NCBI RefSeq assembly: GCF_000024465.1
Contig: NC_014010.1
Location: 62,001 to 126,000, forward strand
DNA: 64,000 bases
Source of the DNA: Candidatus Puniceispirillum marinum IMCC1322
GTDB taxonomy: Bacteria; Pseudomonadota; Alphaproteobacteria; Puniceispirillales; Puniceispirillaceae
Reading direction: 5' to 3'
Part shown: positions 18,095-27,187 of the stretch, piece by piece
Numbering within the stretch: position 1 is the first letter of the stretch
How the letters are laid out: each line of letters begins with the position of its first letter
The notes under the pieces: generated by a model
Told to the model about the DNA's origin: nothing
What the model saw: the letters and a program-made list of their open reading frames with translations, nothing else
Database searches by the model: none
Position numbers and translations under genes: made by a program

Positions 18095-19066
18095 CTATTC
18101 CCCCAGCCCCTTGATCCAGTCGAGCATGGCGGTGGTGGCGGCTTTGGTTTGCCCGGGAGAGACAATATCGCCAGCAATCACATGCGAAAATTCATCATCC
18201 TCCGCGCCCATCGTGACAGTGATGCTGGTGGCGGTCGCGCCCCATCTTTCGGCCATGTCAATCGTTTTTGCAGGATCGACAACCTGATCCTCACGCGAAA
18301 AATAGAATAGGGCAGGTGTCTGAACCGCGCTGACATCGGCATTGACCACGGCCTTGACCAATGCCGCCATCGGCAACAGGGCGGTGGTCGGATAGGTGGT
18401 TGTCCAATAGCGTGCATTGAGCGCATTGCGCGGGGGTGACTGGCGCGTGTCACCAAGGATTAAAGGCACCCAGTGGCGCGCCCATGGCCATGTCAGCAAT
18501 CCGGCAAACGGGTTGTTGATGCCGAAATTAGGCGAGACAAAAATAAAGCCTTTCACATCTGCCGACAAAGCAGGGTCGAGCGCCGCCGCCGCGCTGATCG
18601 TAGCGCCAGTCGACGTTGAAATTACGATGGTCTTGTCGCCCAGCCGCCGGCCAATGGCCAAGGCCTCGCCGATATCATACATCCAGTCGGCAATGTCTGC
18701 CTCAGCCATCGCCGCCGCGCCGCGCCCATGCCCGCGTAGGCGCGTATAGAACAGATTGGCACCAAGGCTGGCGGCCAGCTGGTCAGGCACAGGGCTTATT
18801 TCGGCGGAACTGGCCGAAAAGCCATGGATATAGATGATTGATAGCGGGGTTTTCTGTTGCGGCGCGCCAGCCCAGATGATCTGCTTACCAACATTGAGGG
18901 TTATATTGTCAAAGCGCGCTTCGCGTGTCGCCAGATAGGCGGAGATATCATCGCCAAGCACGGCTTCGTCAAAGGCGATGTCAAGCGATGCCGGTTCGCG
19001 CGGTGCCAATGTCCAGACGCTGGCACAAAGCAGAATCAAAATGACAATTATACGAAAGCGCATCAT
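18095..19066 (-). CDS. Membrane-anchored or secreted alpha/beta hydrolase
   Basis: 323-residue alpha/beta-hydrolase. The N-terminus (MMRFRIIVILILLCASVWTL) is a signal anchor or signal peptide. IIYIHGFSAS near residue 80 is the oxyanion-hole segment. The nucleophile elbow reads STSTG near residue 145 instead of the usual G-x-S-x-G, so the first glycine is replaced by serine. REDQVVDP supplies the acid and FSHV the histidine. It resembles lysophospholipase/carboxylesterase types. The start is ATG 19066 after AAAGGGA; a longer frame to 19108 has no ribosome-binding site. Confidence 0.75.
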   Translation of the reverse strand: MMRFRIIVILILLCASVWTLAPREPASLDIAFDEAVLGDDISAYLATREARFDNITLNVGKQIIWAGAPQQKTPLSIIYIHGFSASSAEISPVPDQLAASLGANLFYTRLRGHGRGAAAMAEADIADWMYDIGEALAIGRRLGDKTIVISTSTGATISAAAALDPALSADVKGFIFVSPNFGINNPFAGLLTWPWARHWVPLILGDTRQSPPRNALNARYWTTTYPTTALLPMAALVKAVVNADVSAVQTPALFYFSREDQVVDPAKTIDMAERWGATATSITVTMGAEDDEFSHVIAGDIVSPGQTKAATTAMLDWIKGLGE

Positions 19067-19149
19067 GGCATCCCTTTGGCACATAAGCCGGATGTCATGA
19101 TGGCGCATTATCGGCGGACTGTCACGAAGTGGTTAGCCGATGATCGAAG

Positions 19150-19980
19150 CTAGAACTGGCGTTTGACCTGAACCGTTGTATAGCCAGCCTTGGTGACCTT
19201 TTTGAACGGGTTGATATTGGCGGTGTCCTCTGTCGCGTATTTTTGCTGTGCCACGATCAGCGACCAGCCATTATCATGGTCAACCGATACGGTATGTTCA
19301 TGCGAAATACCCCAAGCGCCTTCGTCAATATTGGTCGCCAGCTTATCTTCATAGGATAGTGACCAGTTATCGGGCTGCATATCATCGCTGACATAGCCAA
19401 GGATATTGGTAAGATTGGCGCGCAGATACAGTCCCGCCTCGCGTTCTTCACTGTCGGTGCGCTGATAGTCTTCTACTTCGGCGTTCCAGGCATCACGCCT
19501 GATAAAGTCCCATTCAATATGCGCACGGGCGGAAAAGGTGCGGCCAGAGAATAGATAGACATAAGGCATAACACGATAGGTAAGGCCGTTGATTTCGTTA
19601 AAATCGCGCTGTGACAAAGTCAGCAATGTGCCTATTTCATGCTGGTCACCTTCGCCAAAGCGATAGCGAAGCCGGGTACCTGTAGCCGAGATATGGTCAT
19701 TATCCTTGGCTTTGTCAGGCGCGACACCATCGACGGTTTTGTTTTCGATTTTGGCGTGCTGGGCGCGGAAATACAGGGTGGCATATGTGGCCACATCATA
19801 TTCACCATAAATGGCAAAAGCTTTCTGATCCATTTCCGATGTTTCATCAAACAGATACTCCCCGACGACATAACCGCCGGTGAATGTCGGATCGCGATAT
19901 TCATCCATCACATCAGCCGCGGCGGGAGCATGTAACATGGCCAGCGCGATCATAAGGCTGGCAGACGATTTGTAATTCAT
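19150..19980 (-). CDS. Probable outer-membrane beta-barrel protein, unrecognised family
   Basis: 276 residues with a signal peptide (residues 1-22, ending APAAA). The mature part is rich in alternating aromatic/polar strands separated by acidic turns (for example LRYRFGEGDQHEIGTLLTLS) and ends in a C-terminal phenylalanine (QVKRQF), the usual signal for outer-membrane barrel insertion. No known family is recognised. It is a single gene on the minus strand between the hydrolase and ferrochelatase. A porin-like or membrane-integrity role is possible but unproven. Confidence 0.6.
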   Translation of the reverse strand: MNYKSSASLMIALAMLHAPAAADVMDEYRDPTFTGGYVVGEYLFDETSEMDQKAFAIYGEYDVATYATLYFRAQHAKIENKTVDGVAPDKAKDNDHISATGTRLRYRFGEGDQHEIGTLLTLSQRDFNEINGLTYRVMPYVYLFSGRTFSARAHIEWDFIRRDAWNAEVEDYQRTDSEEREAGLYLRANLTNILGYVSDDMQPDNWSLSYEDKLATNIDEGAWGISHEHTVSVDHDNGWSLIVAQQKYATEDTANINPFKKVTKAGYTTVQVKRQF

Positions 19981-20113
19981 CAGTTGTCTCTCATAAGTTT
20001 ATTTATAAGAGATAACTAATGTGGCGATTAATAATTGAGATCAATATGCCAAATTCCGACGGTGAGTCGGTAAATAAAGCATTGAAATTATGTTAAAATT
20101 ATCAGGGAGTGCG

Positions 20114-21163
20114 CTATCGTTTCAGATCAACCCAGCCTTTGAGGTTGTCGATGGCGATGTCTTCGATCACCTTCATGCCCGCCGCCGAGTCATTCAGACA
20201 GGGGATATAGCTGAATTTCTCGCCGCCATGCTCGATAAATTCTTCATGCAGTTCAATGTCCAGTTCATCAAGGGTTTCCAGACAATCGGCAACAAAGCCA
20301 GGTGCCATAACCATGACATGTTTCTTGCCCTGTTTGGCCAGATCGACAACGCTGATATCGGTATAGGGTTGCAACCATGGTTCGGAACCAAAGCGCGACT
20401 GAAAGGTAGCATGAAAGCTGTCATCATCCCATTTCAGCGCTTCCTTGAGAAGCCGCGCACTTTTCATACAATGGCAATGATAGGGATCGCCCGCTACAAA
20501 ATAGCTTTTCGGGATGCCGTGAAATGATACAACCAGCGCATCAGGCTTGCCATGCTTTTTGACGGCGGCTTTGACGCTGGCGGCTAGTGCCTTGATATAG
20601 CCCGGATGATCGTGCCAAGGCGGGACGGTGCGCACCGCCGGTTGCCAGCGTTTATCAAGCGCCCATTTGTATAATTCATCATTCACCGTCGCGGTGGTCG
20701 AGGCCGCATATTGCGGATAAAGCGGCATCAATACGATGCGGCTACATCCGGCATCCTGTAATGCCTGTAATTGCCGGTCGATGGCGGGCTGGCCATAACG
20801 CATTGCATATGTGACCATCAGATTATCGCTGTTAAAGGTCCTGGCGACATGCTCGGCTTGCAAACGGGTGATTTTACGCAAGGGTGAGCCGTCGGGATCA
20901 TCCTTTAGCCAGATACGGTCATAGGCGGCCCCCGATTTTTTGGGTCGAACATTCAGGATGATGCCATTGAGGATCACCCACCATAGCAGGCGCGGCACTT
21001 CAATCACGCGGCGGTCAGACAGAAACTGTTTCAGATAGCGCCGCATCGATTTTTTATCGGTGCCATCAGGCGTGCCCAGATTGACCAGAAGCAAGCCGGT
21101 TCTGGCTTGCCCGGGAAAGGTGGGATGATCGGCAGGGGCTTTATTTATCGGCATGGCAGACAC
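20114..21163 (-). CDS. hemH: Ferrochelatase
   Basis: 349-residue ferrochelatase that inserts Fe2+ into protoporphyrin IX in the last step of haem synthesis. TGLLLVNLGTPD near the N-terminus, PLYPQYAASTTA (about residues 170-180), the active-site histidine in VSFHGIPKSY (about 215) and the C-terminal glutamate region ETLDELDIE are all present. ALA synthase, the first haem-pathway enzyme, lies about 1.7 kb away on the same strand, though two unrelated genes separate them. Confidence 0.95.
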   Translation of the reverse strand: MSAMPINKAPADHPTFPGQARTGLLLVNLGTPDGTDKKSMRRYLKQFLSDRRVIEVPRLLWWVILNGIILNVRPKKSGAAYDRIWLKDDPDGSPLRKITRLQAEHVARTFNSDNLMVTYAMRYGQPAIDRQLQALQDAGCSRIVLMPLYPQYAASTTATVNDELYKWALDKRWQPAVRTVPPWHDHPGYIKALAASVKAAVKKHGKPDALVVSFHGIPKSYFVAGDPYHCHCMKSARLLKEALKWDDDSFHATFQSRFGSEPWLQPYTDISVVDLAKQGKKHVMVMAPGFVADCLETLDELDIELHEEFIEHGGEKFSYIPCLNDSAAGMKVIEDIAIDNLKGWVDLKR

Positions 21164-21239
21164 TCTTTAAACATCACGTCCTAGATATGTAGGGACTTGA
21201 TGCGGTGGCGTCCAGCCTTTCGCGCGAAAAGACCTTAAA

Positions 21240-21905
21240 CTATGGTTTTGTCGGGTCAGCAACCTTGCGCAAATAGGGCTTTATCGTCTGCCAGCCATCG
21301 GGAAATAATGTCCATGCCTCATCATCCGATACCGAGGGCACAATGATAACATCATCACCATGCTGCCAATCAGCTGGTGTGGCCACTTTATGCGTCGCTG
21401 TTAGTTGCAATGAATCGATTGTGCGGATCAATTCGGCGAAATTGCGCCCCGTGGCCATCGGATAGGTCAATGTCAGCTTGATCCGCTTGTCAGGCCCGAC
21501 GATGAATACCGACCGGACGGCCTGATTTTCGACCGCCGTGCGGCCGGCATGGCTGGTGCCTTCTTCACGCGGCAACATGTTATATAGTTTGGCAACAGCA
21601 AGTTCGGTATCGGCGATGATCGGATAATTAGGCATATGTCCGGTGACATCAGCGATATCCTGAAGCCATGAATTATGATCTTCGACCGGATCAACCGACA
21701 GGCCGATGACTTTCACATTGCGGGCTTCAAATTCAGGCTGTAATCCGGCCAGTGCACCCAGCTCGGTTGTGCAAACGGGCGTAAAATCCTTTGGATGCGA
21801 AAACAGAACGCCCCAGCTATCGCCAAGCCATTCATGAAACGACAGATCGCCTTGCGTTGTCTGCGCGGTAAAATCAGGCGCTATATCATTGATTCGTAGT
21901 GACAT
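21240..21905 (-). CDS. 1-Cys peroxiredoxin (Prx6 type)
   Basis: 221-residue thiol peroxidase that reduces H2O2 and organic hydroperoxides. The peroxidatic cysteine is in DFTPVCTTE near residue 45 and is the only cysteine in the protein, so it is a true 1-Cys enzyme needing an external reductant. The long C-terminal dimerisation domain, typical of Prx6, is intact. The start is ATG 21905, preceded by AAGGAGA; a frame extension to 21947 lacks a site. Monocistronic. Confidence 0.92.
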   Translation of the reverse strand: MSLRINDIAPDFTAQTTQGDLSFHEWLGDSWGVLFSHPKDFTPVCTTELGALAGLQPEFEARNVKVIGLSVDPVEDHNSWLQDIADVTGHMPNYPIIADTELAVAKLYNMLPREEGTSHAGRTAVENQAVRSVFIVGPDKRIKLTLTYPMATGRNFAELIRTIDSLQLTATHKVATPADWQHGDDVIIVPSVSDDEAWTLFPDGWQTIKPYLRKVADPTKP

Positions 21906-22036
21906 TTTTGTCTCCTTAGGCTGTATTGGGTGATCATGCACAGGCATGCGGCTATCGCAGCCGAAATCACGTCATATATCAGACATGGGACTCAGTTTGC
22001 GGGATACAATATGACGGGGATGACTATTTTAATTTA

Positions 22037-22060
22037 GCGTTTTGAAACGCAAAATTTTGC
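22037..22060 (-). terminator. Overlapping palindromes downstream of the orphan gene
   Basis: GCGTTT-tg-AAACGC at 22037-22050 overlaps the perfect palindrome GCAAAATTTTGC at 22049-22060. They lie about 65 bp beyond the stop of the AT-rich orphan gene and upstream of the peroxiredoxin gene. They could act as a weak terminator or as an operator for the peroxiredoxin; no clean U-run follows. Confidence 0.35.
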
Positions 22061-22124
22061 CTTTTACGGATAAAGGCGCAAAGCCATACGCTAGGAAGTC
22101 CTAAGATGTCCGATGATCACTTTG

Positions 22125-22859
22125 TTATTCATTTTTAATCGCTTTGCATAAAATGGTAAAAGCAACATCAATTCGAGAAACAAATTGTTTTTCAAGCTCA
22201 GTGTACGTGCTTTGGAATTTCGTATTTGTTGTCCATAAAAAATCCATCATAATTGCAGTTGAATCTATGATTAGTGTTTCATCTGTCATCCTTGTTTTTA
22301 GCAGATGATCGGTTTTTAGCAGATGACCGGTAATAATTTCATCATCATATTTCCACAAATTCTCTTTGATCAATGTGTCAATAAAAAAGAGTTTCTTTTC
22401 TTCTTCAGTAATAAAAGTTAAAAAATCTTCACTATCTGAAAATGAGTTATTCTCAATTAGATTTTTTAACCTACCCTGGCTTGCTAGACCAAGCGCCCAT
22501 AATTGGCTGCCAAGCGTTTCAAAGGCTGAGCCATCTCTTTTTTCTTTTCTACAAAGTGTCGCAACATATGAAACTATCAAGCTCATATATGTCGCTTTCA
22601 TAACTAACTCTTCACCTTCGACAATTTGACGGTAGGTGCTTTGAAGAATTTTGACTGATTTTATGAAGTTACCGCGCAAACGTTCATAGTCTGCTAGCTT
22701 TTTAATTATGGGAATATCAATGCAAGTATTTTCGCTTTTATGGATTTCAAGTGCTTCTATAATGTATTTTATAGCAATGTCTATGTCAGTTTTTTTGGCG
22801 GCAGTTGCTGCTTTAAGCAATCGAGAAATTTCTGGGTTTGGTTTCTCTAAGACAATCAT
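22125..22859 (-). CDS. Unrecognised AT-rich protein, predicted all-helical
   Basis: 244 residues, no recognised family, no signal peptide or membrane segment. The sequence is rich in Lys, Ile, Asn and Glu and looks helical; residues 1-100 have a TPR-like feel (KKLADYERLRGNFIKSVKILQ) but no clear repeat consensus. The gene is visibly more AT-rich than its neighbours, which suggests recent acquisition. Near residues 178-189 a GHLLKTDHLLKT stretch reflects an in-frame tandem duplication of 18 bp in the DNA. It lies 25 bp downstream of ALA synthase on the same strand and could be read through from it. Confidence 0.6.
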   Translation of the reverse strand: MIVLEKPNPEISRLLKAATAAKKTDIDIAIKYIIEALEIHKSENTCIDIPIIKKLADYERLRGNFIKSVKILQSTYRQIVEGEELVMKATYMSLIVSYVATLCRKEKRDGSAFETLGSQLWALGLASQGRLKNLIENNSFSDSEDFLTFITEEEKKLFFIDTLIKENLWKYDDEIITGHLLKTDHLLKTRMTDETLIIDSTAIMMDFLWTTNTKFQSTYTELEKQFVSRIDVAFTILCKAIKNE

Positions 22860-22884
22860 TTATGCTCTCTTTTGCCCAGATGAA

Positions 22885-24120
22885 TTACCCAGATAGTCCA
22901 GGTTGGCGCGCCTGATCGGATTCGGCGGTGGCACGGGAAATGGCATTTTCCAGCGCGTTCACAAGATGCGCGATCATGGCATCGGCATGAAACGGGCCAG
23001 GGGTCAGACGTAGCCGTTCGGTGCCTTTGGCAACGGTGGGGTAATTGATCGGCTGGACATAGATATTATAGTCATCAAGTAACAGCCGGCAAACGCGGGT
23101 ACAGGTGGCGGCATCACCAATCATGACCGGCACGATATGCGTTGGCCCGTCGAGAAACTCTATCTGCGTGGCGCGTAACGCCGCTTTCAGCTTTTCAGCC
23201 TGAATTTTTTGCTGGTTTCGAGGCTTGTCATGCGCCCGAATATGCCGCACCGATGCCAATGCTGTGCTGGCAATGGCAGGCGGCAGGGCGGTTGAAAAAA
23301 TAAAACCAGACCCGTAACTGCGCACAGCGTCACAAATCACATCATCAGCCGCGATATAGCCGCCAATCGTGCCAAAGGCCTTGCCAAGCGTGCCCTGAAT
23401 GATGTCGATATCGTTATCCAGACCAAGCATCTGGGCGATGCCGCCGCCATCGGTGCCATACATGCCAACAGCATGAACCTCATCAAGATAGGTCAGCGCG
23501 TTATAACGTTTGGCCAGGTCGATAATGTCGGCAATCGGGCTGATATCACCATCCATCGAATAGACCGATTCAAAAATGATGATCTTTGGCCGGTCAAGCG
23601 GCTGGCTTGCCAGTAGCGATTCCAGATGCGCAACATCATTATGGCGGAAAATAGCCTTTTCAACCCGTGCATGACGAATGCCGGAAATGATCGAGGCATG
23701 ATTCATCGCGTCAGAAAAGACAATGCAGTCATTCAGCAAGCCAGCAAGGGCGCTGATACTGGCTTCATTAGCGACATAGCCGCTGGTAAGAACCAATGCA
23801 CGTTCTTTGTTATGCAATGATGCTAGTTCCTGTTCCAGCGCAACAATCGATGCGCTGGTGCCCGAAATATTGCGGGTGCCACCAGCGCCAGTGCCATGCT
23901 GACCAGCTGCATCTTGCAGGGCGGCGATCACGTCGGGATGATGCCCCATGCCGATATAATCATTCGAACACCATACCGTGACATCGCGTTTACCATCGGG
24001 GGCGTTCCAGACAGCCTGAGGATGCGCGCCAACAATGCGCTCAAGCTCAACAAAGTGGCGATACCGATTTTCGGCCACTAGTTGATTGAGCTTGCTTTTA
24101 AACGCATCGCGGTAATTCAA
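22885..24120 (-). CDS. hemA: 5-aminolevulinate synthase
   Basis: 411-residue PLP enzyme that condenses glycine and succinyl-CoA to 5-aminolevulinate, the alphaproteobacterial (Shemin) entry to haem. [13 protein letters not shown] (about residues 49-61), the aldimine-stacking region, [23 protein letters not shown] and the PLP lysine in [13 protein letters not shown] (near residue 245) are conserved. The length matches the family (about 400-410). Together with ferrochelatase nearby, it shows that the organism makes its own haem. Confidence 0.95.
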   Translation of the reverse strand: MNYRDAFKSKLNQLVAENRYRHFVELERIVGAHPQAVWNAPDGKRDVTVWCSNDYIGMGHHPDVIAALQDAAGQHGTGAGGTRNISGTSASIVALEQELASLHNKERALVLTSGYVANEASISALAGLLNDCIVFSDAMNHASIISGIRHARVEKAIFRHNDVAHLESLLASQPLDRPKIIIFESVYSMDGDISPIADIIDLAKRYNALTYLDEVHAVGMYGTDGGGIAQMLGLDNDIDIIQGTLGKAFGTIGGYIAADDVICDAVRSYGSGFIFSTALPPAIASTALASVRHIRAHDKPRNQQKIQAEKLKAALRATQIEFLDGPTHIVPVMIGDAATCTRVCRLLLDDYNIYVQPINYPTVAKGTERLRLTPGPFHADAMIAHLVNALENAISRATAESDQARQPGLSG

Positions 24121-24292
24121 CTGCCGTCTCCAGCCTAACAGGGTGCCTTAATGCCCTCTGTTGCGTTTGGTGGCGTTCTAAGCTTAGGGCTATTAACCAA
24201 TGGTTGCTAACCTTCGCGCAAAAGCGGTTAATGTAACGAAACACGGAACCAAAACATCAAAGACAAACGAACGCTTCTTAGATAGTCACTAG

Positions 24293-24320
24293 GGATGTGA
24301 TATCGCGAAATATCACATCC
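24293..24320 (-). terminator. Inverted repeat downstream of formate dehydrogenase
   Basis: Perfect 11-bp arms (GGATGTGATAT / ATATCACATCC) around a 6-nt loop, 26 bp past the stop codon of the formate dehydrogenase alpha gene, which reads towards it. No U-run follows on either strand, so it may terminate inefficiently, stabilise the message or be an operator for ALA synthase, transcribed away from it on the same strand. Confidence 0.45.
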
Positions 24321-24345
24321 GTATAGAGGGTATATGGCCGTTGAG

Positions 24346-27120
24346 CTATTCTGCCGCAGCTTCGACCACTGTTTCAAGCCTTGCGGCCGAAAATTTCAAT
24401 TCGGGGATCTTGCCATATGGGTCAAGCGCCGGATTCGTCAGCATGTTGGCAGGGGCTTCGTTAAAGCAGAAAGGAACGAAGATCATACCCGCAGGCAGTT
24501 TCGGGTCAACCCGGGCAGCCAGCGCAATTTCACCACGACGCGTCACGACACGGATCAGATCACCAGCCGATACCTGTAATGATTGCAGATCAGATGGTGA
24601 GACATGTACCTCTGGCTCTGGCTCGAGGGCGTCAAGAACGGTTGCCCGCCTTGTCATCGAACCGGTATGCCAATGTTCCAGCAGACGTCCGGTGGACATC
24701 ACAAGCGGAAATTCAGCATCAGGCATTTCATCAGGCGGCAATACATCTGCCGGTGTCATCCGTCCGCGTCCCGACGCGGTCGGGAAACCATCGCCGAAGA
24801 TCACATCCTTGCCTTCGCTGTTTTCATCAGCACATGGGTAGGTAACGGCATCTTCCTTGAGCAAGCGATCCCATGTAATGCCAGTCAAAGACGGCATAAC
24901 CATGCGCATTTCGCCAAAAATATCCCGGGCATGTGTATAGCTCCAGCTTAGGCCCATGCGGTTGGCAAGTTCCTGAATGATCCACCAATCCTGTCTAGCG
25001 TCGCCTGGTGGGTCGATCGCCTGACGCCCCATCTGCACGCGGCGGTCAGTGTTGGTAAAGGTACCATTCTTTTCCGGAAAGGCCGAAGCAGGCAGGATTA
25101 CATCGGCAAAAGCGGCCGTTTCGGTCATGAAGATGTCCTGCACAACCAGAATATCCAGATTCGCCAGCGCCGCGCGGGCATGCGCCTGATCAGGATCCGA
25201 CATGGCCGGATTTTCGCCCATCACATACATCGCCTTGATGTCACCATTATAGGCGGCGTCGGTAATTTCAACGACGGTAAGGCCTTTTTCCGGATCCAGC
25301 TTGGCGTTCCATAGATTTTCGTATTTAGCGCGGATTTCAGGGTCGCCAACAGGCTTGTAATCAGGGAAGAACATCGGGATCAGACCCGCGTCAGATGCGC
25401 CCTGAACGTTATTCTGGCCACGAAGCGGATGCAGACCAGCGCCGGGCTTGCCAACATTGCCTGTCAATAAGGCCAGCGAAATCAAACAGCGTGAATTGTC
25501 AGTGCCATGCGTATGCTGTGAGATGCCCATGCCCCAGAAAATCATCGCGGCTTTGGCATTGGCATAGCCACGTGCCACGTCGCGGATTGTGTCGGGCGCA
25601 ATACCACAAATGGCCGACATAGCCTCAGGCGTTGAACTGGCGGTACGGGCTTTCAGGTCTTCAAAACCTTCGGTTTGATTTTTGACATAATCACTATCAT
25701 AGAGGCCTTCGTCGATAATGACATGAATCAGACCGTTCAACAGCGCCACATCAGTGCCCGGAACAAAATTCAGTGATTCTTCGGCATAGCGGTCAAGTGC
25801 CTGACCGCGGGGATCCATGACATAAAGCTTGGCACCCTTTTGGGCAGCGTTCTTGATAAAGGTCGCGGCAACCGGATGGTTCACTGTCGGGTTTGAGCCG
25901 ATCACGATAATGGCATCTGAATTGCGACATTCGGAAAAGGAGGCGGTGACAGCACCAGAACCAATATTTTCCAGCAAAGCAGCGACCGATGACGCATGAC
26001 ACAACCGTGTGCAGTGATCGACATTATTGGTCTTAAAGCCAGTACGTACAAGCTTTTGCACGAGATAGGCTTCTTCATTACTACCCTTGGCCGAACCAAA
26101 GCCCGACATGGCTGATGGACCATAGGTGTCACGCACATGATTGAGTTTGCCCGCGGCAAGATCAAGTGCTTCTTCCCAACTTGCTTCGCGGAAATGGGTG
26201 AGTGGATTGCTGGCGTCAAAGGGCAGGGAGTCTGACTTGGCAACATCATCGCGGCGGATCAGGGGCGTTGTCAGGCGTTCCGGATTGGCAACATAATCGA
26301 AACCATAACGGCCTTTGACACAAAGCCGACTTTTATTGGCTGGGCCTTGACGACCCGAAACAGCCACGATTTTTTCATCTTTGATATTGAATGTTAGCTG
26401 ACAGCCAACACCGCAATAAGGACACACGGAATCGACATGGCGGTCAGGCGTGATTGCCAGCTTCTGGCTGTCATCAAGCAGGGTTTTGGGCATCAGGGCA
26501 CCTGTTGGACAGGCCTGAACACATTCACCACAACCCACACAGGTGCTGGCACCCATATCATCACCAAAATCAAACACGATATGCGCATCAGCACCGCGAC
26601 CAGCCAAGCCGATCACATCATTGACCTGCACTTCGCGGCAGGCGCGAACGCACAAGCCGCATTGGATGCAAGCGTCCATATTGACGGCAATAGCTGGATG
26701 TGAACTATCAGGTTCGGCTGACATGCGCGCTGGAAAACGGCCGCTTTCAACGTCCTGTGTTTCGGCATATTTCCACAATTCGGAATCCGGATCATGCGCA
26801 GATTCACGCGCAGGTTGATCGGAAACAAGCAATTCCATGACCATTTTACGTGCCGTGGTGGCGCGGTGGTTCTGGCTGTTTACCACCATGCCTTCGCTTG
26901 GGGCGCGGATACATGATGCCGCCAAGACCCGTTCACCCTCAATTTCAACCATACAGGCCCGACAATTGCCATCAGGGCGGTAGCCATCATCATCTTTGTA
27001 ACATAGATGCGGAATATCAGTGCCAAGGCGTGCCGCAGCCTGCCATATGGTTTCGTCAGCTTCGGCGCTAACATCCTTGCCATCGAGAATAAAATTAATC
27101 GGTGTTTTCGTATCAGTCAT
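24346..27120 (-). CDS. fdsA: NAD-dependent formate dehydrogenase, alpha subunit (Mo/W-bisPGD)
   Basis: 924-residue catalytic subunit that oxidises formate to CO2. Domain order: N-terminal [2Fe-2S] ferredoxin domain (CYKDDDGYRPDGNCRAC, about residues 40-56), a His/Cys cluster segment, two [4Fe-4S] clusters (CIQCGLCVRAC; CVGCGECVQAC), one more cluster (CPYCGVGC), then the molybdopterin domain. The active-site residue in CTRLCH (about 370) is cysteine, not selenocysteine. The order matches FdsA/Fdh1A. It lies 67 bp downstream of the beta subunit gene. ATG 27120 is the likely start; an upstream GTG at 27135 is possible. fdhD- or fdsD-like accessory genes do not follow. Confidence 0.93.
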   Translation of the reverse strand: MTDTKTPINFILDGKDVSAEADETIWQAAARLGTDIPHLCYKDDDGYRPDGNCRACMVEIEGERVLAASCIRAPSEGMVVNSQNHRATTARKMVMELLVSDQPARESAHDPDSELWKYAETQDVESGRFPARMSAEPDSSHPAIAVNMDACIQCGLCVRACREVQVNDVIGLAGRGADAHIVFDFGDDMGASTCVGCGECVQACPTGALMPKTLLDDSQKLAITPDRHVDSVCPYCGVGCQLTFNIKDEKIVAVSGRQGPANKSRLCVKGRYGFDYVANPERLTTPLIRRDDVAKSDSLPFDASNPLTHFREASWEEALDLAAGKLNHVRDTYGPSAMSGFGSAKGSNEEAYLVQKLVRTGFKTNNVDHCTRLCHASSVAALLENIGSGAVTASFSECRNSDAIIVIGSNPTVNHPVAATFIKNAAQKGAKLYVMDPRGQALDRYAEESLNFVPGTDVALLNGLIHVIIDEGLYDSDYVKNQTEGFEDLKARTASSTPEAMSAICGIAPDTIRDVARGYANAKAAMIFWGMGISQHTHGTDNSRCLISLALLTGNVGKPGAGLHPLRGQNNVQGASDAGLIPMFFPDYKPVGDPEIRAKYENLWNAKLDPEKGLTVVEITDAAYNGDIKAMYVMGENPAMSDPDQAHARAALANLDILVVQDIFMTETAAFADVILPASAFPEKNGTFTNTDRRVQMGRQAIDPPGDARQDWWIIQELANRMGLSWSYTHARDIFGEMRMVMPSLTGITWDRLLKEDAVTYPCADENSEGKDVIFGDGFPTASGRGRMTPADVLPPDEMPDAEFPLVMSTGRLLEHWHTGSMTRRATVLDALEPEPEVHVSPSDLQSLQVSAGDLIRVVTRRGEIALAARVDPKLPAGMIFVPFCFNEAPANMLTNPALDPYGKIPELKFSAARLETVVEAAAE

Positions 27121-27187
27121 CGTTATATCTTTCACCTAAATCTGAGTGGCTAGCAAAGTCAGTTATGATTGGTATCCGGTTTGGTCG

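Noticed and set aside
24293-24320. Possible CRP/FNR operator (TGTGA ... TCACA)
   Set aside because: The half sites are 12 bp apart instead of 6, and the perfect long arms with a short loop look more like an RNA hairpin; it is kept only as a terminator candidate.
24346-27120. Selenocysteine in formate dehydrogenase
   Set aside because: The active-site codon is an ordinary cysteine codon (CTRLCH) and the frame has no internal UGA.
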